Origin: Saprospiraceae bacterium
GTDB taxonomy: Bacteria > Bacteroidota > Bacteroidia > Chitinophagales > Saprospiraceae
Direction: 5' to 3'
DNA length: 64,000 nucleotides
NCBI GenBank assembly: GCA_020436935.1
Contig: JAGQWX010000005.1
Coordinates: forward strand, 62,001-126,000
The position numbers and the translations under genes were made by a program. Of the stretch, positions 8,700 to 18,016 are shown piece after piece (the first letter of the stretch is position 1; each line of letters begins with the position of its first letter). The notes under the pieces were generated by a model. It was not told where the DNA came from. It ran no database searches and saw only the letters and a program-made list of their open reading frames with translations.

Positions 8700-11600
8700 T
8701 TAATAGATGGTGACGTCTCCTCTTTTTAACTGAAGCCTGCCTTGTTCATCTTCGTATTCTACCACATAGACATAGACGCCCTTGGCGATGGGCCTTCCTC
8801 CCATGGTGCCGTTCCAACTCCAGTCATCGCCCTGGTTGGAAGTTTGATTGTGGACCAATTCCCCCCATCTGGAAAAAATTCTGAAACTTTTAATGGCGCC
8901 GTTGAATTCAGAAGTTTTTAAGGAAAAGATCTGATTGTCAAAATCAAGGGCATCGGGGGAAAAAGCATTTGGTAAAAATAATTTAAAACTTGGACCAACT
9001 GTCACCACAAAACTCGTGTCTGTACTACAGCCATTGAGGAAGAGTCTTATTTCATGATTATAAGTACCGGGTGCCAGGTTGAAATTGATTAATTCAAGAC
9101 ATTGTGAGGTTTGGCATTTATTCGCACCATTGACCAGCCATACAGCTGAATCCAGCGCAGTATTTCCTAAACCTTTAAGATAAAGCTCCAGGATCTCATT
9201 GTCGAAAATGTCCGTTTTTCCAATAATCTCATAACCATCAGGTGTCTTGGTAACAACTTGAATCATTTGACTATTTGAACAGCCGGCAAAATCAGTTCCA
9301 ACAAAAATTGGGGTGGTGCCGGAAGTAAGAAAACCTGATGCGGATGCAACATTTCCATCGATGGTAAACTGCATCTGGTCTTCTGTTCTACTGGTAATGG
9401 TGTACGGTGTTTGACTTTCTCCTGCACACAGAATGTCATTGTATTCGACCAAAAACTCTGGTTTGGGCCTCACCATAACATCATATTCATTGGCGACATT
9501 ACAACCCTCAAATAAATAATTGACAGTGAAAGTGTGACTACCAGTAGCAAGTTTTGATGCGTCAATATTGCCAAGACTATCCGTAAAAGGTCCATTATAG
9601 CTCAAAACTCCGCCAGGATAAAGACCAGGTATGTCGCCGCTTAGCTTCAATGTTGAAACTTCGCCCTCGCATATTACAGAATCACTGATGGAGGATTCCA
9701 GGTCAATGGCTGCACAATCTATGGTACTACAAGTCGCGAAAAAACTGATGTTTTCACAACCACAAACATTGATGCCTTCAATTCGGAAATTTACTGCTGT
9801 ATTTGAGTTGAGATTATCAAGTTTGAATGATAATGTGTCAACTATTCCCAGACTCTGATCGTTCGCAAATACTTCGTAATCATCAATGCATTCCTGATCC
9901 AGCCATGAAATGATGATACTGTTGGCGTCACTTCTGCAGGTTGGTGTAATGTAGACCGGCTCCATCGCAATGGCGATAGAATCTGATATGGTGCTGTCAC
10001 CACATACAGCATTAGAAGCTGTCAGCGTAATCAGTTTAGTGCCTTCGTTCGTGAAATTGATTTGCAGCGAATCAAAAATCGCTACATCGCCACTTGCCAA
10101 ATTTGCATCCTGGATGGTCCATCGATACGTAAAACCCGGTGTGGGAGATCCTTTTGTTGCAAGTAAGACTGTTGAAGTTATGCAAGCGGCATCCGGAAGG
10201 TCAAATGACATATTTGGAATTCCACTTTTGGTTATGAAGGCGCTTGAAACAAATTCTGTTGTATCGCAACCATTACGTGCTGCCACCTCAATCGAAATTT
10301 TCGACTCCGGCAGTTTACTGAAATCAAGAACTATGCTGTCTTCCCTTGGGGAAAGAGAAACTACGGTTACACCAGAAGGGATATTCCATATGAACCCTTC
10401 GGCCATTGCACTTTTCACCTGGGCAATAATGATGTTCTCGCCGGGGCAAAGCAAGGTGTCGGATAAACCTATGCTTGGCTTGGATGGACCCAGGTCAGCT
10501 CCCAGGTATTCAATCGCATTGGAATAAATCAAACACTTATTTCCCCGGTATTCTGAATAAATTTCAAGAGAATAGTTTCCTCTAACCTTATCAAGTTGCA
10601 GGATAGAATCGATACCGTCTGCATCTATCATGGGCGTACCGTCTCTTTTCCAGATGTACCTCAGCGTGTCATCGGATAAATATGCAGTGGAACCTGCATT
10701 AAAAACAATTGCATCATTGGGTCCGCTGCACACTTTGAGGTCCAGAATTCCATCGATTTGAGGAATGTAAATAAACGAAAGTTGTGTTGAGTCGCAGCCT
10801 GTCACAACACTGCTTCCAACTTTAATATTAACTGATTGAGTAGAAGTAATGGTGCTACCGTTAGGCAAGGTGTAAGCGCCGCATGCTACTATTGTGTCTC
10901 GTCCTGCAACTGGTGGATCTAGTATGATGGAACGTGCTACTTGCTGAATGTTGCAGTTGAATTTATTGATCACACTGCTCCTGATTGAGTCACCACTGAA
11001 AATCTCGGGAATACCACCAAATCCGTAAAAGCCGTCACCATTGGGATCATACAAACGTAGTGTTTCCTGGAGTTGACCTGCGTTTTCCGGACAAAGAATA
11101 ATATCTGGAAAGACCTCTACTGGTGGCAGATCAGTAACGATAACGGTCATGCGCAATGTATCTGTAAACGTACACCCATTGGTGGCCACTACTTTGATTT
11201 GATAGGTGCCCAGGGTGTCAAAAAATAATTCCAGTTTATTATCGTGGTTGATGATAGTGTCTACATTAATTCTTCCCGGACCTGGTTGTAAAAACCATTC
11301 ATAACTCAAATCCAGACCATCTGCCGGTATCTGCATTTTCAAGGTGTCCGGGCCAACGCAAAAAGCAATGGTGTCGGTGAAAAGACCATTCCCAATAATA
11401 CCATTGAGGATGTTCTGTGCTGAAGCAATGTCCTTGAGGGTTGGCGCAGCATTGTTGCCTTGGGTGACATTAAGCGTAAAAGTACAGCTCGAACCTCCGT
11501 TGCCATCAAGCCATAGATAATATTTGTTCCCGGGAATAAAGTTGTTGCCGGAAAGCATAAAGTCCGCTGTAGTTCCGACCATCACCAGATTAGGATAAAA

Positions 11601-11948
11601 TGCAATGCAATTCATACCAGCAGTGTCCTGCATGATCCCACCCTGAAGCCCTCTAAGTGTAGACGGATTGGTACATGACTGACCTGTGATGGTGATGGAC
11701 ATATTTGTCGCTGTAGCAATAAACGGAAAAATGATGATGTTGTCCTCTTTGCCACCCATTCCGCAAGCCAGATCGCCCTTGGTTTGAACAAAAACAGGAT
11801 TGGTAAATTGTTTGCCGTGAATCAAGGATAGATCACAGATGGGAGTAGCATTGTAAGCGTCTTCAAAATTGAAATAAGCCTGGCCGAAAATCCAACCTCC
11901 CGTAATAATTTGTATAGCAAGGATAATAGCAGCAGACCTAAAGTTCAT
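8700..11948 (-). CDS. Large secreted protein with type B gliding-motility (T9SS) C-terminal domain
   Basis: 1082 residues with an N-terminal signal peptide (about 1-22, ending Gly-Gln-Ala). The middle is a string of Ig/PKD-like beta-sandwich repeats with recurring Cys-x-Gly and Asp-Thr patterns, typical of adhesins and matrix proteins. The last 90 residues, from Phe-Leu-Pro-Asn-Ala-Phe-Ser-Pro-Asp through Phe-Arg-Ile-Phe-Ser-Arg-Trp-Gly to Lys-Arg-Gly-Asp-Val-Thr-Ile-Tyr, are the type B CTD recognised by the type IX secretion system and gliding machinery. The product should end up on or outside the outer membrane. It stands about 100 bases from the O-antigen ligase gene on the same strand. 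Ligand unknown. Confidence 0.93.
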   Translation of the reverse strand: MNFRSAAIILAIQIITGGWIFGQAYFNFEDAYNATPICDLSLIHGKQFTNPVFVQTKGDLACGMGGKEDNIIIFPFIATATNMSITITGQSCTNPSTLRGLQGGIMQDTAGMNCIAFYPNLVMVGTTADFMLSGNNFIPGNKYYLWLDGNGGSSCTFTLNVTQGNNAAPTLKDIASAQNILNGIIGNGLFTDTIAFCVGPDTLKMQIPADGLDLSYEWFLQPGPGRINVDTIINHDNKLELFFDTLGTYQIKVVATNGCTFTDTLRMTVIVTDLPPVEVFPDIILCPENAGQLQETLRLYDPNGDGFYGFGGIPEIFSGDSIRSSVINKFNCNIQQVARSIILDPPVAGRDTIVACGAYTLPNGSTITSTQSVNIKVGSSVVTGCDSTQLSFIYIPQIDGILDLKVCSGPNDAIVFNAGSTAYLSDDTLRYIWKRDGTPMIDADGIDSILQLDKVRGNYSLEIYSEYRGNKCLIYSNAIEYLGADLGPSKPSIGLSDTLLCPGENIIIAQVKSAMAEGFIWNIPSGVTVVSLSPREDSIVLDFSKLPESKISIEVAARNGCDTTEFVSSAFITKSGIPNMSFDLPDAACITSTVLLATKGSPTPGFTYRWTIQDANLASGDVAIFDSLQINFTNEGTKLITLTASNAVCGDSTISDSIAIAMEPVYITPTCRSDANSIIISWLDQECIDDYEVFANDQSLGIVDTLSFKLDNLNSNTAVNFRIEGINVCGCENISFFATCSTIDCAAIDLESSISDSVICEGEVSTLKLSGDIPGLYPGGVLSYNGPFTDSLGNIDASKLATGSHTFTVNYLFEGCNVANEYDVMVRPKPEFLVEYNDILCAGESQTPYTITSRTEDQMQFTIDGNVASASGFLTSGTTPIFVGTDFAGCSNSQMIQVVTKTPDGYEIIGKTDIFDNEILELYLKGLGNTALDSAVWLVNGANKCQTSQCLELINFNLAPGTYNHEIRLFLNGCSTDTSFVVTVGPSFKLFLPNAFSPDALDFDNQIFSLKTSEFNGAIKSFRIFSRWGELVHNQTSNQGDDWSWNGTMGGRPIAKGVYVYVVEYEDEQGRLQLKRGDVTIY

Positions 11949-12046
11949 GAAAATAGAAACGTCTTAAATGGCGCCAAAATTATCATTTTAGGCCGTAACA
12001 ACCTATTTATTGAAATTTTTATCAGCGGTAAATCGAATGTTTTTTG

Positions 12047-13489
12047 TTAAGCGGCTGGTTTTGACATATTTATGGTGTATTGTCGGCTGAGTATGGCCAA
12101 AGATAAAAAAAAGAAGGGTCCAATTTTGTCCACTTCGATGGTGTCATTGATGAGATTGGTGAGTAAAATGATAACAAAGCACAAAGCACCTGACATCAAC
12201 AGCCATTTATCCTCGCGGCTTTGGGTAAGCTGATATTGTTTTTCAAAGGCATAAAGTACATAAAGGGATAAAGCAAGGAAGATCAAAAGGCCAATGATGC
12301 CCTGTTCAACCAGGATCATGAGGAAGTTATTATGTATGCCTGAGTGTTCGGGATTATCACTAACGTAAGTTTCGAACATATTGACAGTATAGTTCTTGTA
12401 AAAGCTGTAAAAACTTCCCGGCCCAAAACCCAGCCATGGTTTTTCAACAAACATTTGAGAACCTGCCACCCAACGATAAACTCTTTCCATTGTGGAAATG
12501 TCTTCGAGCTTATAGGTTGCATCCAGGAGGTTGGTAAATTCAGAATGCATTACAGTTCGTTCAAAATCGGGTGCGAAGTAGACGTAATTATTGTCTTTAA
12601 TGAGGTAATAGATGATTCCTATAAATAAGGGTAGGGCAACGAGTATAGATTTAAAAAACAACCTATAGGTGATCAGAAAATAACAAACAAAGGCTATCAT
12701 GGCGGCAAGGATGGCAGCTCGGGTATAAGAAAAATAAATGCCAACGATGAAAACGAAGATTCCTGTCAAATAAATCAATTTCATGCCCTTACTTTGTTCC
12801 ATGACCATCAGAAACCATATAAAAGGCAGAAACAAAACCAATGCAGAAGCATAGGAAACGTGATTCCTGAAAATTGGGGTAACCACGTGATTGGCGCTTT
12901 CAAATGTAAATCCAAACATAGCGTGTCTAACGAGGATGCCCGCAGTAACTAAAAATAAAGGCCAGAATGTGAGTCGGATGATTTTTCTGAAATCGTTGGT
13001 ATTTTTAATCAAATGAAGGCTGAGAAAATAAAATGGTATCACATACCAAAGTTTCGCCAGAAAATATTTCAATGAAATGACAGGTGCTGACGAAAATAAC
13101 ATGGTGACAAAAATCCAAAAGACGTGTGCAAGTAAAAGCGCTGTAACAGGGGTAAGATAGGACGGTTTTATAATCGCCTGCGGTGTCCTGAGCAGAAGCA
13201 AAATAGCAGTGCCCGTCATGATCAACATCAGGGGTTCTGTGGGGAGGTCTGTACCAAATCCGCCTGGAGAATAATATTCTACCGAGAAGGGGACCAGTAT
13301 AAAAAACAGCTTATAAGGAAGGCTGTAATCTTTCAAAAATAAATAGACAAAAATACCCAGAACAGGCAATAACAACAGTAGCCATGATTCAAATGCAAAG
13401 GCAAGCAGAACTAGAGAAGCTACAAATATTGTAGCCCAAAGTTGACCTTTGCCCGTTGATATCCGTGCAAAAATCGCTTCCATGATCAA
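12047..13489 (-). CDS. O-antigen ligase / polymerase family membrane protein
   Basis: 480 residues with about twelve hydrophobic helices and a large soluble loop near residues 310-390 that contains the Gly-Phe-Gly-Pro-Gly-Ser-Phe motif and a conserved His-Ser-Gly-Ile-His-Asn-Asn-Phe segment, both hallmarks of the Wzy_C (O-antigen ligase/polymerase) family. It should join or transfer polysaccharide units on the periplasmic face of the inner membrane. Its start overlaps the stop of the Wzz-like gene by four bases (13486-13489, ATGA), so the two are translated together. No glycosyltransferase or flippase gene lies nearby. Confidence 0.87.
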   Translation of the reverse strand: MIMEAIFARISTGKGQLWATIFVASLVLLAFAFESWLLLLLPVLGIFVYLFLKDYSLPYKLFFILVPFSVEYYSPGGFGTDLPTEPLMLIMTGTAILLLLRTPQAIIKPSYLTPVTALLLAHVFWIFVTMLFSSAPVISLKYFLAKLWYVIPFYFLSLHLIKNTNDFRKIIRLTFWPLFLVTAGILVRHAMFGFTFESANHVVTPIFRNHVSYASALVLFLPFIWFLMVMEQSKGMKLIYLTGIFVFIVGIYFSYTRAAILAAMIAFVCYFLITYRLFFKSILVALPLFIGIIYYLIKDNNYVYFAPDFERTVMHSEFTNLLDATYKLEDISTMERVYRWVAGSQMFVEKPWLGFGPGSFYSFYKNYTVNMFETYVSDNPEHSGIHNNFLMILVEQGIIGLLIFLALSLYVLYAFEKQYQLTQSREDKWLLMSGALCFVIILLTNLINDTIEVDKIGPFFFLSLAILSRQYTINMSKPAA

Positions 13490-14562
13490 GAAAGCTTTGT
13501 ACTCCTGTTGGCTTCGATAAAAATGGCCAATAATGACAAAAATAGGGCAGTGATGATGAAAGCGGCAATGACCAATCTCGATCTGTGCGGCTTAGATTTG
13601 ATCAGGGGAACGTGGGCTTCATCAACTATGTGCAGGGCTGACACAGGATTTTTATCGACTGCATTGTATTGTTTGATGCGTTCTTTGTCCAGAGCCGTTT
13701 GTGCAGCCAGCTGTGCAAATTCGTTTTCAAGCATTTGCAGTTGTTGTGTACCTTCTATATAAAGGCTGCCCTTGCTTTTTAAAATTTCAAGCTTTTTCCC
13801 TAAACCAGCTGCCTGAGCCTGGTATTTTATTGTGGAATCTCGATATGCTGGCAAGGCAGAATAGAAGCGTGCTTTCGCCTTGGCCTCTTCATATTCGCCC
13901 GTGGCTTTTACTGTTTCTTCGACGATGAAATCACCTTGAGATGCGTTTCTGACTACGTCATACTTTTGTTTGAGTGCAAGAATGGTATCAGTTAGCATTT
14001 TAGCACCATAAGCTTGCACTTCGTTGGTGCTGCTAAGTGCTTTTAGTAAAGATGAATTACTGCTTTTCAGCATTTTTCCAGCTTGCAGATCTATATAATT
14101 GCGTGCCTCGTTGGCCACTTTTGCCGACAGTTCAGGGTCTGTGCTCTCAAACGACAATTCCAGGGCGTCGAGTTTGTTTTTGATGGTGCTGTATCCCTTT
14201 CGCACTTTTTCACTGAGTTTGTAACGGTTTTCTGCTATACTGGTATCGATTTTAAAATGTGTGGCCAAATCAAATTTTTGTATGAGATGGTCGATCGTTG
14301 ATTGCGACTGTCCGATGGCTATCAATCTGTCGAGGTCATTTGCATTTCCAAAAGCAAAGATGCTTCGTTCGCCATACCCAACAGGTGAAGGAGTAGCCAG
14401 AAGGGGGCTTGCTGCATAGAAAGAGGTGGTAGCGGTATAATAGTTTTTTTGAAAAAGACTGGCTACCGCTGTCAGTCCGGCAACTATGAATGAAGCAATA
14501 AGGATTCTCCCCAGCCAGGGTTTAATGCTTTTTATGATGGGAAACAAGTTGTATTCCTGCAT
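13486..14562 (-). CDS. Wzz/chain-length determinant-like membrane protein
   Basis: 358 residues with two membrane helices, near residues 17-35 and 328-348, flanking a long periplasmic region. The first part of that region (Tyr-Thr-Ala-Thr-Thr-Ser-Phe-Tyr onward) matches the Wzz N-terminal fold, and residues of about 130-300 are rich in heptad Leu/Ala and charged residues, indicating coiled coil. Proteins of this type set polysaccharide chain length beside a Wzy polymerase, which fits the coupled gene downstream. There is no cytoplasmic tyrosine-kinase domain, and a Pro-rich motif precedes the second helix as usual. Confidence 0.83.
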   Translation of the reverse strand: MQEYNLFPIIKSIKPWLGRILIASFIVAGLTAVASLFQKNYYTATTSFYAASPLLATPSPVGYGERSIFAFGNANDLDRLIAIGQSQSTIDHLIQKFDLATHFKIDTSIAENRYKLSEKVRKGYSTIKNKLDALELSFESTDPELSAKVANEARNYIDLQAGKMLKSSNSSLLKALSSTNEVQAYGAKMLTDTILALKQKYDVVRNASQGDFIVEETVKATGEYEEAKAKARFYSALPAYRDSTIKYQAQAAGLGKKLEILKSKGSLYIEGTQQLQMLENEFAQLAAQTALDKERIKQYNAVDKNPVSALHIVDEAHVPLIKSKPHRSRLVIAAFIITALFLSLLAIFIEANRSTKLS

Positions 14563-14654
14563 GAAGGGTCTGATGATGATTATTAAAAATCAGTTTCGGG
14601 ACCCAAAAGTATGAAAATTGTCGATATGGAAGGCAAAATTGAAGGCAGCAATGG

Positions 14655-14880
14655 TTGGGAGGCAAAGAATGCATAGAGGCAAAGGTTGCAAAGGTTGCAA
14701 AGATGGCAAAGGTTGCAAGGATGGCAAAGATGGCAATGGTTGCTTGATGTTCTGTAAAGTTGAGTGAGGTTGAGCAATTGTGCGATTGAGCAAATAAGCA
14801 GATTGAGCAAAGATAGATGGTCAGCAAAGTAGAGTGAGGTTGAGCAATTGTGCAATTGAGCAAATAAGCAGTTTCAGCAA
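14655..14880. repeat. Low-complexity repeats (TTGCAAAGATGGCAAAG and GAGCAATTGTGCAATTGAGC types)
   Basis: 14661-14745 is a degenerate run of TTGCAAAG/ATGGCAAAG units of 8-9 bases. 14758-14875 holds two direct copies of a segment containing GTGAGGTTGAGCAATTGTGC and a following ATTGAGCAAATAAGCAG. Similar GCAATTGTGCAATTGAGC runs recur at 26690-26835, and TTGCAAAG/GCATAG runs recur in the array at 30095-30555. Long ORFs on the minus strand here are frame shadows of the repeat. Confidence 0.75.
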
Positions 14881-14930
14881 TTAATTACGAATTGTGGTCA
14901 AAAACGTAGTGAAAGTTGTTGTGTCGAGAT

Positions 14931-15322
14931 GTAGTAAATGTGACATATACGTCACGATAGGTTATTGTGGTGAGGTGTAGTAAATGTGACATATACGTCA
15001 CGATAGGTTGTTGGGGTGGGGTGTAGTAAATGTGACATATACGTCACGGCTGGTTGTTGTGGTGGGGTGTAGTAAATGTGACACATACGTCATGGCAGGT
15101 TATTGTGGTGAGGTGTACTAAATGTGACATATACGTCACGATAGGTTTTATGTCGAGATGTAGTAAATGTGACACATTCGTCACGGCAGGTTATTGTGGT
15201 GAGGTGTAGTAAATGTGACATATACGTCACGATAGGTATTGTGTCGCGATGTAGTAAATGTGACATATACGTCACGGCTGGTTGTTGTGGTGAGGTGTAG
15301 TAAATGTGACATATACGTCATG
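14931..15322. repeat. Nine-copy tandem array, 46-bp unit with GTGAC palindrome
   Basis: Units begin with GTAGTAAATGTGACATATAC at 14931, 14977, 15023, 15069, 15115, 15160, 15206, 15251 and 15297, giving a period of 46 (twice 45). Each contains GTGACATATACGTCAC, an imperfect 16-base palindrome with five-base arms GTGAC/GTCAC. The other half of each unit (CGATAGGTTATTGTGGTGAGGT type) also repeats with a few changes (CGATAGG, CGGCTGG or TGGCAGG variants). Single copies of the palindrome plus flank occur at 23949-23970 (inverted) and 30568-30594. Because the between-palindrome segments are themselves repeated, this is not a CRISPR array. It lies in the 3' flank of the TPR gene. Confidence 0.92.
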
Positions 15323-15421
15323 ATATACATCAAGCGTACAGTGTGTGGATCCATCCAGGGCCATGTACAGAACCATGAAATTATAGCTTTTGAAGTGTAC
15401 TCAGTAAGGAGTTTACCCTGT

Positions 15422-16441
15422 CTATTTGATCTTCTCCAGCAGGCTGGATGCTTGTCTGTCACCCAGACTTGCAGCTTCTTTGATGTCCTTGATATAACCG
15501 TTTTTACCACTGCGTTGTTTGGCAATGCCCCTGTTTCTCAGGATGTCTGTAAGATTGATACGGTCATTGATTTCTGGCAGTTCAAGAGCTGCATTGAAGG
15601 CTTGAATGGCTTCTTCGTAATTTTCATTTTCCAGCAATGCAAGACCATAATAATACAAGGCCCATCTTCTCCAGTCGTTGTTGCTGTCACCTTCCTTAAA
15701 CTGACGCTTGGTAAACAACTTGAGTTCGAATATGGCTTTGTGGTATTGCTTCATCCTCAGATGGGCTTCACCTTTCAATCTTCTTGACTTCCATTGTATG
15801 GGTTCAAGTGCGACGGATTTTTTAATGGCCTGATCAAAATCTGCAACTGCTGCCTCAAGATCTCCATTGTGGAGGTGCACCCTTGCCCGGCCATAATAGG
15901 CAGAAGGGATCGTCGGATCTATGCCCAGTGCTTTATTGTAATCACGTAGAGCGTCGGCATATTTTTGCATAATGAAGCTGACCTTTGCCCTTCTTTCGTA
16001 TGCCTGTGCGTGTTTGTCGTATTTTTCTATTGCCTTGCTGAGTTCCTCAATGGCTTCATCCTGACGTCCTTCGACTTTTACCAGACTTCTGCCCTTGATA
16101 AAGGATTGTACAGCAGCCTTGTCCGATGCCGGTTCAAGGAGGTGGAAATGAAGGATTTCTCCGTTGTCAACCAACCAGGCCCTGATGGAACCGTTGACCG
16201 CAAATTGTACACAATATTCAAGCAATTCTACGGTGCTTTTGTAGGACTTTTCCAGTACGTTACCTACAAATCGCTCAATCATCAACTCGTTGGTTTCAGC
16301 TATAAATATGTCCTCCTCCTTAAAGATGATATCATTCTTGTGGTAGTTTTCTACCCGGTAAGTATACATCTTCAGGACGGTTTCATAACTTCGGGGCGTA
16401 CCAAAATCAAGCCTACCTTGAATTATAGCTTTGTAGAACAT
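15422..16441 (-). CDS. Tetratricopeptide repeat protein
   Basis: 339 residues, no signal peptide. An N-terminal region of about 110 residues of unknown fold precedes at least four TPR-type helix pairs from about residue 125 on, recognisable by repeated Ala-Tyr-x-x-Arg-Ala, Asp-Tyr-x-Lys-Ala-Leu-x-x-Asp-Pro and Tyr-Tyr-Gly-x-Ala patterns. TPR arrays hold protein partners; none is obvious from context. It is transcribed alone, with a 46-bp repeat array directly past its 3' end. Confidence 0.8.
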   Translation of the reverse strand: MFYKAIIQGRLDFGTPRSYETVLKMYTYRVENYHKNDIIFKEEDIFIAETNELMIERFVGNVLEKSYKSTVELLEYCVQFAVNGSIRAWLVDNGEILHFHLLEPASDKAAVQSFIKGRSLVKVEGRQDEAIEELSKAIEKYDKHAQAYERRAKVSFIMQKYADALRDYNKALGIDPTIPSAYYGRARVHLHNGDLEAAVADFDQAIKKSVALEPIQWKSRRLKGEAHLRMKQYHKAIFELKLFTKRQFKEGDSNNDWRRWALYYYGLALLENENYEEAIQAFNAALELPEINDRINLTDILRNRGIAKQRSGKNGYIKDIKEAASLGDRQASSLLEKIK

Positions 16442-16865
16442 AAATTGTTTATCTGAAACTTAAATACGGTAATGGTGAAAGAAAAACAGGCATCAAAGAT
16501 CAAAAAAATTATTGTAAGAAACAAGCTTACTTCTTAAAACAATATATGTTTTACATCATGTAAAAGTGATATATGCTGTCAGATTATTATGTTTTATAAT
16601 ATATTTCTTAATTTGCGACCACACTATACTTTTTTTTGCATGGATAAGAGTCTCTTGTTCAGAATATATGCATGAAATTACGGAATGAGGGGATATAAAA
16701 TTGGTATTTATTTAATCACACTTAATAAAGTAGATAGCGCTTCAAAAAATTTCTTTTACCATTTAGATGGATGATATTCAATGGGAGAAGATATTTCAAT
16801 TGAGCTTATTGTACCATTGTTGGATATTTACAGGCTAAGGACATATAAATATTATTTGAATGCAC
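16442..16865. other. AT-rich intergenic region, nothing recognised
   Basis: About 420 AT-rich bases between the TPR gene start and the end of the small type B cargo gene. It should hold the TPR promoter. No repeats, RNA gene or convincing ORF. Confidence 0.4.
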
Positions 16866-17411
16866 TCAACACTTCTTCTCCTTATTGGGCTTCTCCTTAT
16901 CCACCTTTCCGGCCTTATCACCTTCTCCTGCTTGTTCAGGAAAAAAACATCCCTCCTTTGTTTTCAGCTTTTCTGCCGCATCTTCACAATCCAGCCGACA
17001 AGCCCTACCTTCAAGGTAAAGGGTTTCTCCCTTATGATTGACCATTTTCATCGTGTATCTGAATGGCCCGGTGAAAGGACTACCGTCAGCTTTGTTGCCG
17101 TTCCAGCCATAATTTTTCAGGTTGTCCCATACTATCGTATTTCTGTAAAACAAGATCTCGTCATTGTCACCTGCCAATATCCTGAAGTCTATGATTTCTG
17201 AGACCTTGCCGTTGATATGGGGAAAGAACAAATCATTGACTCCATCCTCGTTGGGAGTGAAGACATTGGGCACAAAAATACTCATGTCCGCGTGCTCATA
17301 TTCATAAGGCTCAGCACCACAACATGCGGCGTATTTGTCTGCGTTCTGGCCCATGATTTGGCCAAGAGTACTAGCCAGAACAGCAATCATCATCCATACT
17401 TTTTTCATCAT
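16866..17411 (-). CDS. Small type IX cargo protein with gliding-motility domain and charged Cys-terminated tail
   Basis: About 181 residues from the ATG at 17411, chosen because it puts Met-Met-Lys-Lys directly before the signal peptide core. Residues 1-21 are the signal peptide. From about residue 43, Phe-Val-Pro-Asn-Val-Phe-Thr-Pro-Asn-Glu-Asp-Gly-Val-Asn-Asp begins a gliding-motility-associated type B CTD, so the protein is little more than a signal peptide plus CTD. Unusually the domain does not end the protein: a tail of about 45 residues follows, with three cysteines early, then a Lys/Glu/Gly-rich stretch finishing Lys-Lys-Cys. It lies 130 bases after another type IX cargo gene. Confidence 0.82.
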   Translation of the reverse strand: MMKKVWMMIAVLASTLGQIMGQNADKYAACCGAEPYEYEHADMSIFVPNVFTPNEDGVNDLFFPHINGKVSEIIDFRILAGDNDEILFYRNTIVWDNLKNYGWNGNKADGSPFTGPFRYTMKMVNHKGETLYLEGRACRLDCEDAAEKLKTKEGCFFPEQAGEGDKAGKVDKEKPNKEKKC

Positions 17412-17540
17412 TTTCTTCTTTTCAATTTTCAAAAAACCCCTAACCAAATAACCGCATAAACCATGTACAAGAAAACCTAACCGCATAACCAAATACCCGC
17501 ATAAACTCTAAACATATCTAAACCCTAAACCAATAATCCC

Positions 17541-17945
17541 CTATTCCTTCACAAACGTCACCGCCACCCTCCTCCGCTCATCGCTCACCACCACCACATA
17601 TAGCCCTGGCACCAGCCCACTGATGTCTATTTGCTCCAAAACAGAAGTAGGCTGTATCACTTGTCTGCCGGATACGTCGAGAACGACAGTACTGGCATTT
17701 ACTCCAAAGCCTTTTGCGCTTACATTGATTCTGTCCATGGCGGGATTGGGGCTGACAATGACAGCATTTTTCGCTTCTTCCTCAATTTCTATGAAAGATC
17801 GATCAGCTACTTTTTCTTCCCTCAATAAAGTACATACATTGCTCCTGCCTGTGCGATTGCCGGCTGCATCATAGGTGTACTCGAGGCATTGGGCGGAGAG
17901 GGTGAAGGATAACCCTAAAAATGCTATCAATGTTAAATTTTTCAT
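17541..17945 (-). CDS. Type A T9SS sorting-domain protein with an RHS-like stub
   Basis: 134 residues: a signal peptide (1-18), then Tyr-Thr-Tyr-Asp-Ala-Ala-Gly-Asn-Arg-Thr, which is exactly the RHS/YD repeat motif, a short linker, and a type A T9SS C-terminal domain (Val-Ser-Pro-Asn-Pro-Ala onward, ending Val-Ala-Val-Thr-Phe-Val-Lys-Glu). Such short YD-plus-CTD proteins are seen next to RHS genes in this phylum. It follows the RHS gene and its partner lipoprotein on the same strand. It may be a leftover of a larger RHS protein or a dedicated surface partner; sequence alone does not decide. Confidence 0.85.
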   Translation of the reverse strand: MKNLTLIAFLGLSFTLSAQCLEYTYDAAGNRTGRSNVCTLLREEKVADRSFIEIEEEAKNAVIVSPNPAMDRINVSAKGFGVNASTVVLDVSGRQVIQPTSVLEQIDISGLVPGLYVVVVSDERRRVAVTFVKE

Positions 17946-18016
17946 TTGTCTAAGATTTTTTAACTTTATTTAGTTAGTATTATTTCAAACACATGGCTAC
18001 TTATCCTTAGGATTAC

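Noticed and set aside
14522..14863. Minus-strand ORFs rich in Cys, Ile and Ala
   Set aside because: They come from a low-complexity DNA repeat read in three frames; three overlapping versions have the same compositional look.
14931..15322. CRISPR array
   Set aside because: The segments between the conserved palindromes are themselves repeats with only a few versions, and there are no cas genes; this is a plain tandem repeat.
15090..15787. ORFs across the 46-bp array on both strands
   Set aside because: Repetitive Met-Thr-Tyr-Met-Ser-His-Leu-Leu peptides are translations of the DNA repeat, whose 46-base period keeps shifting the frame.
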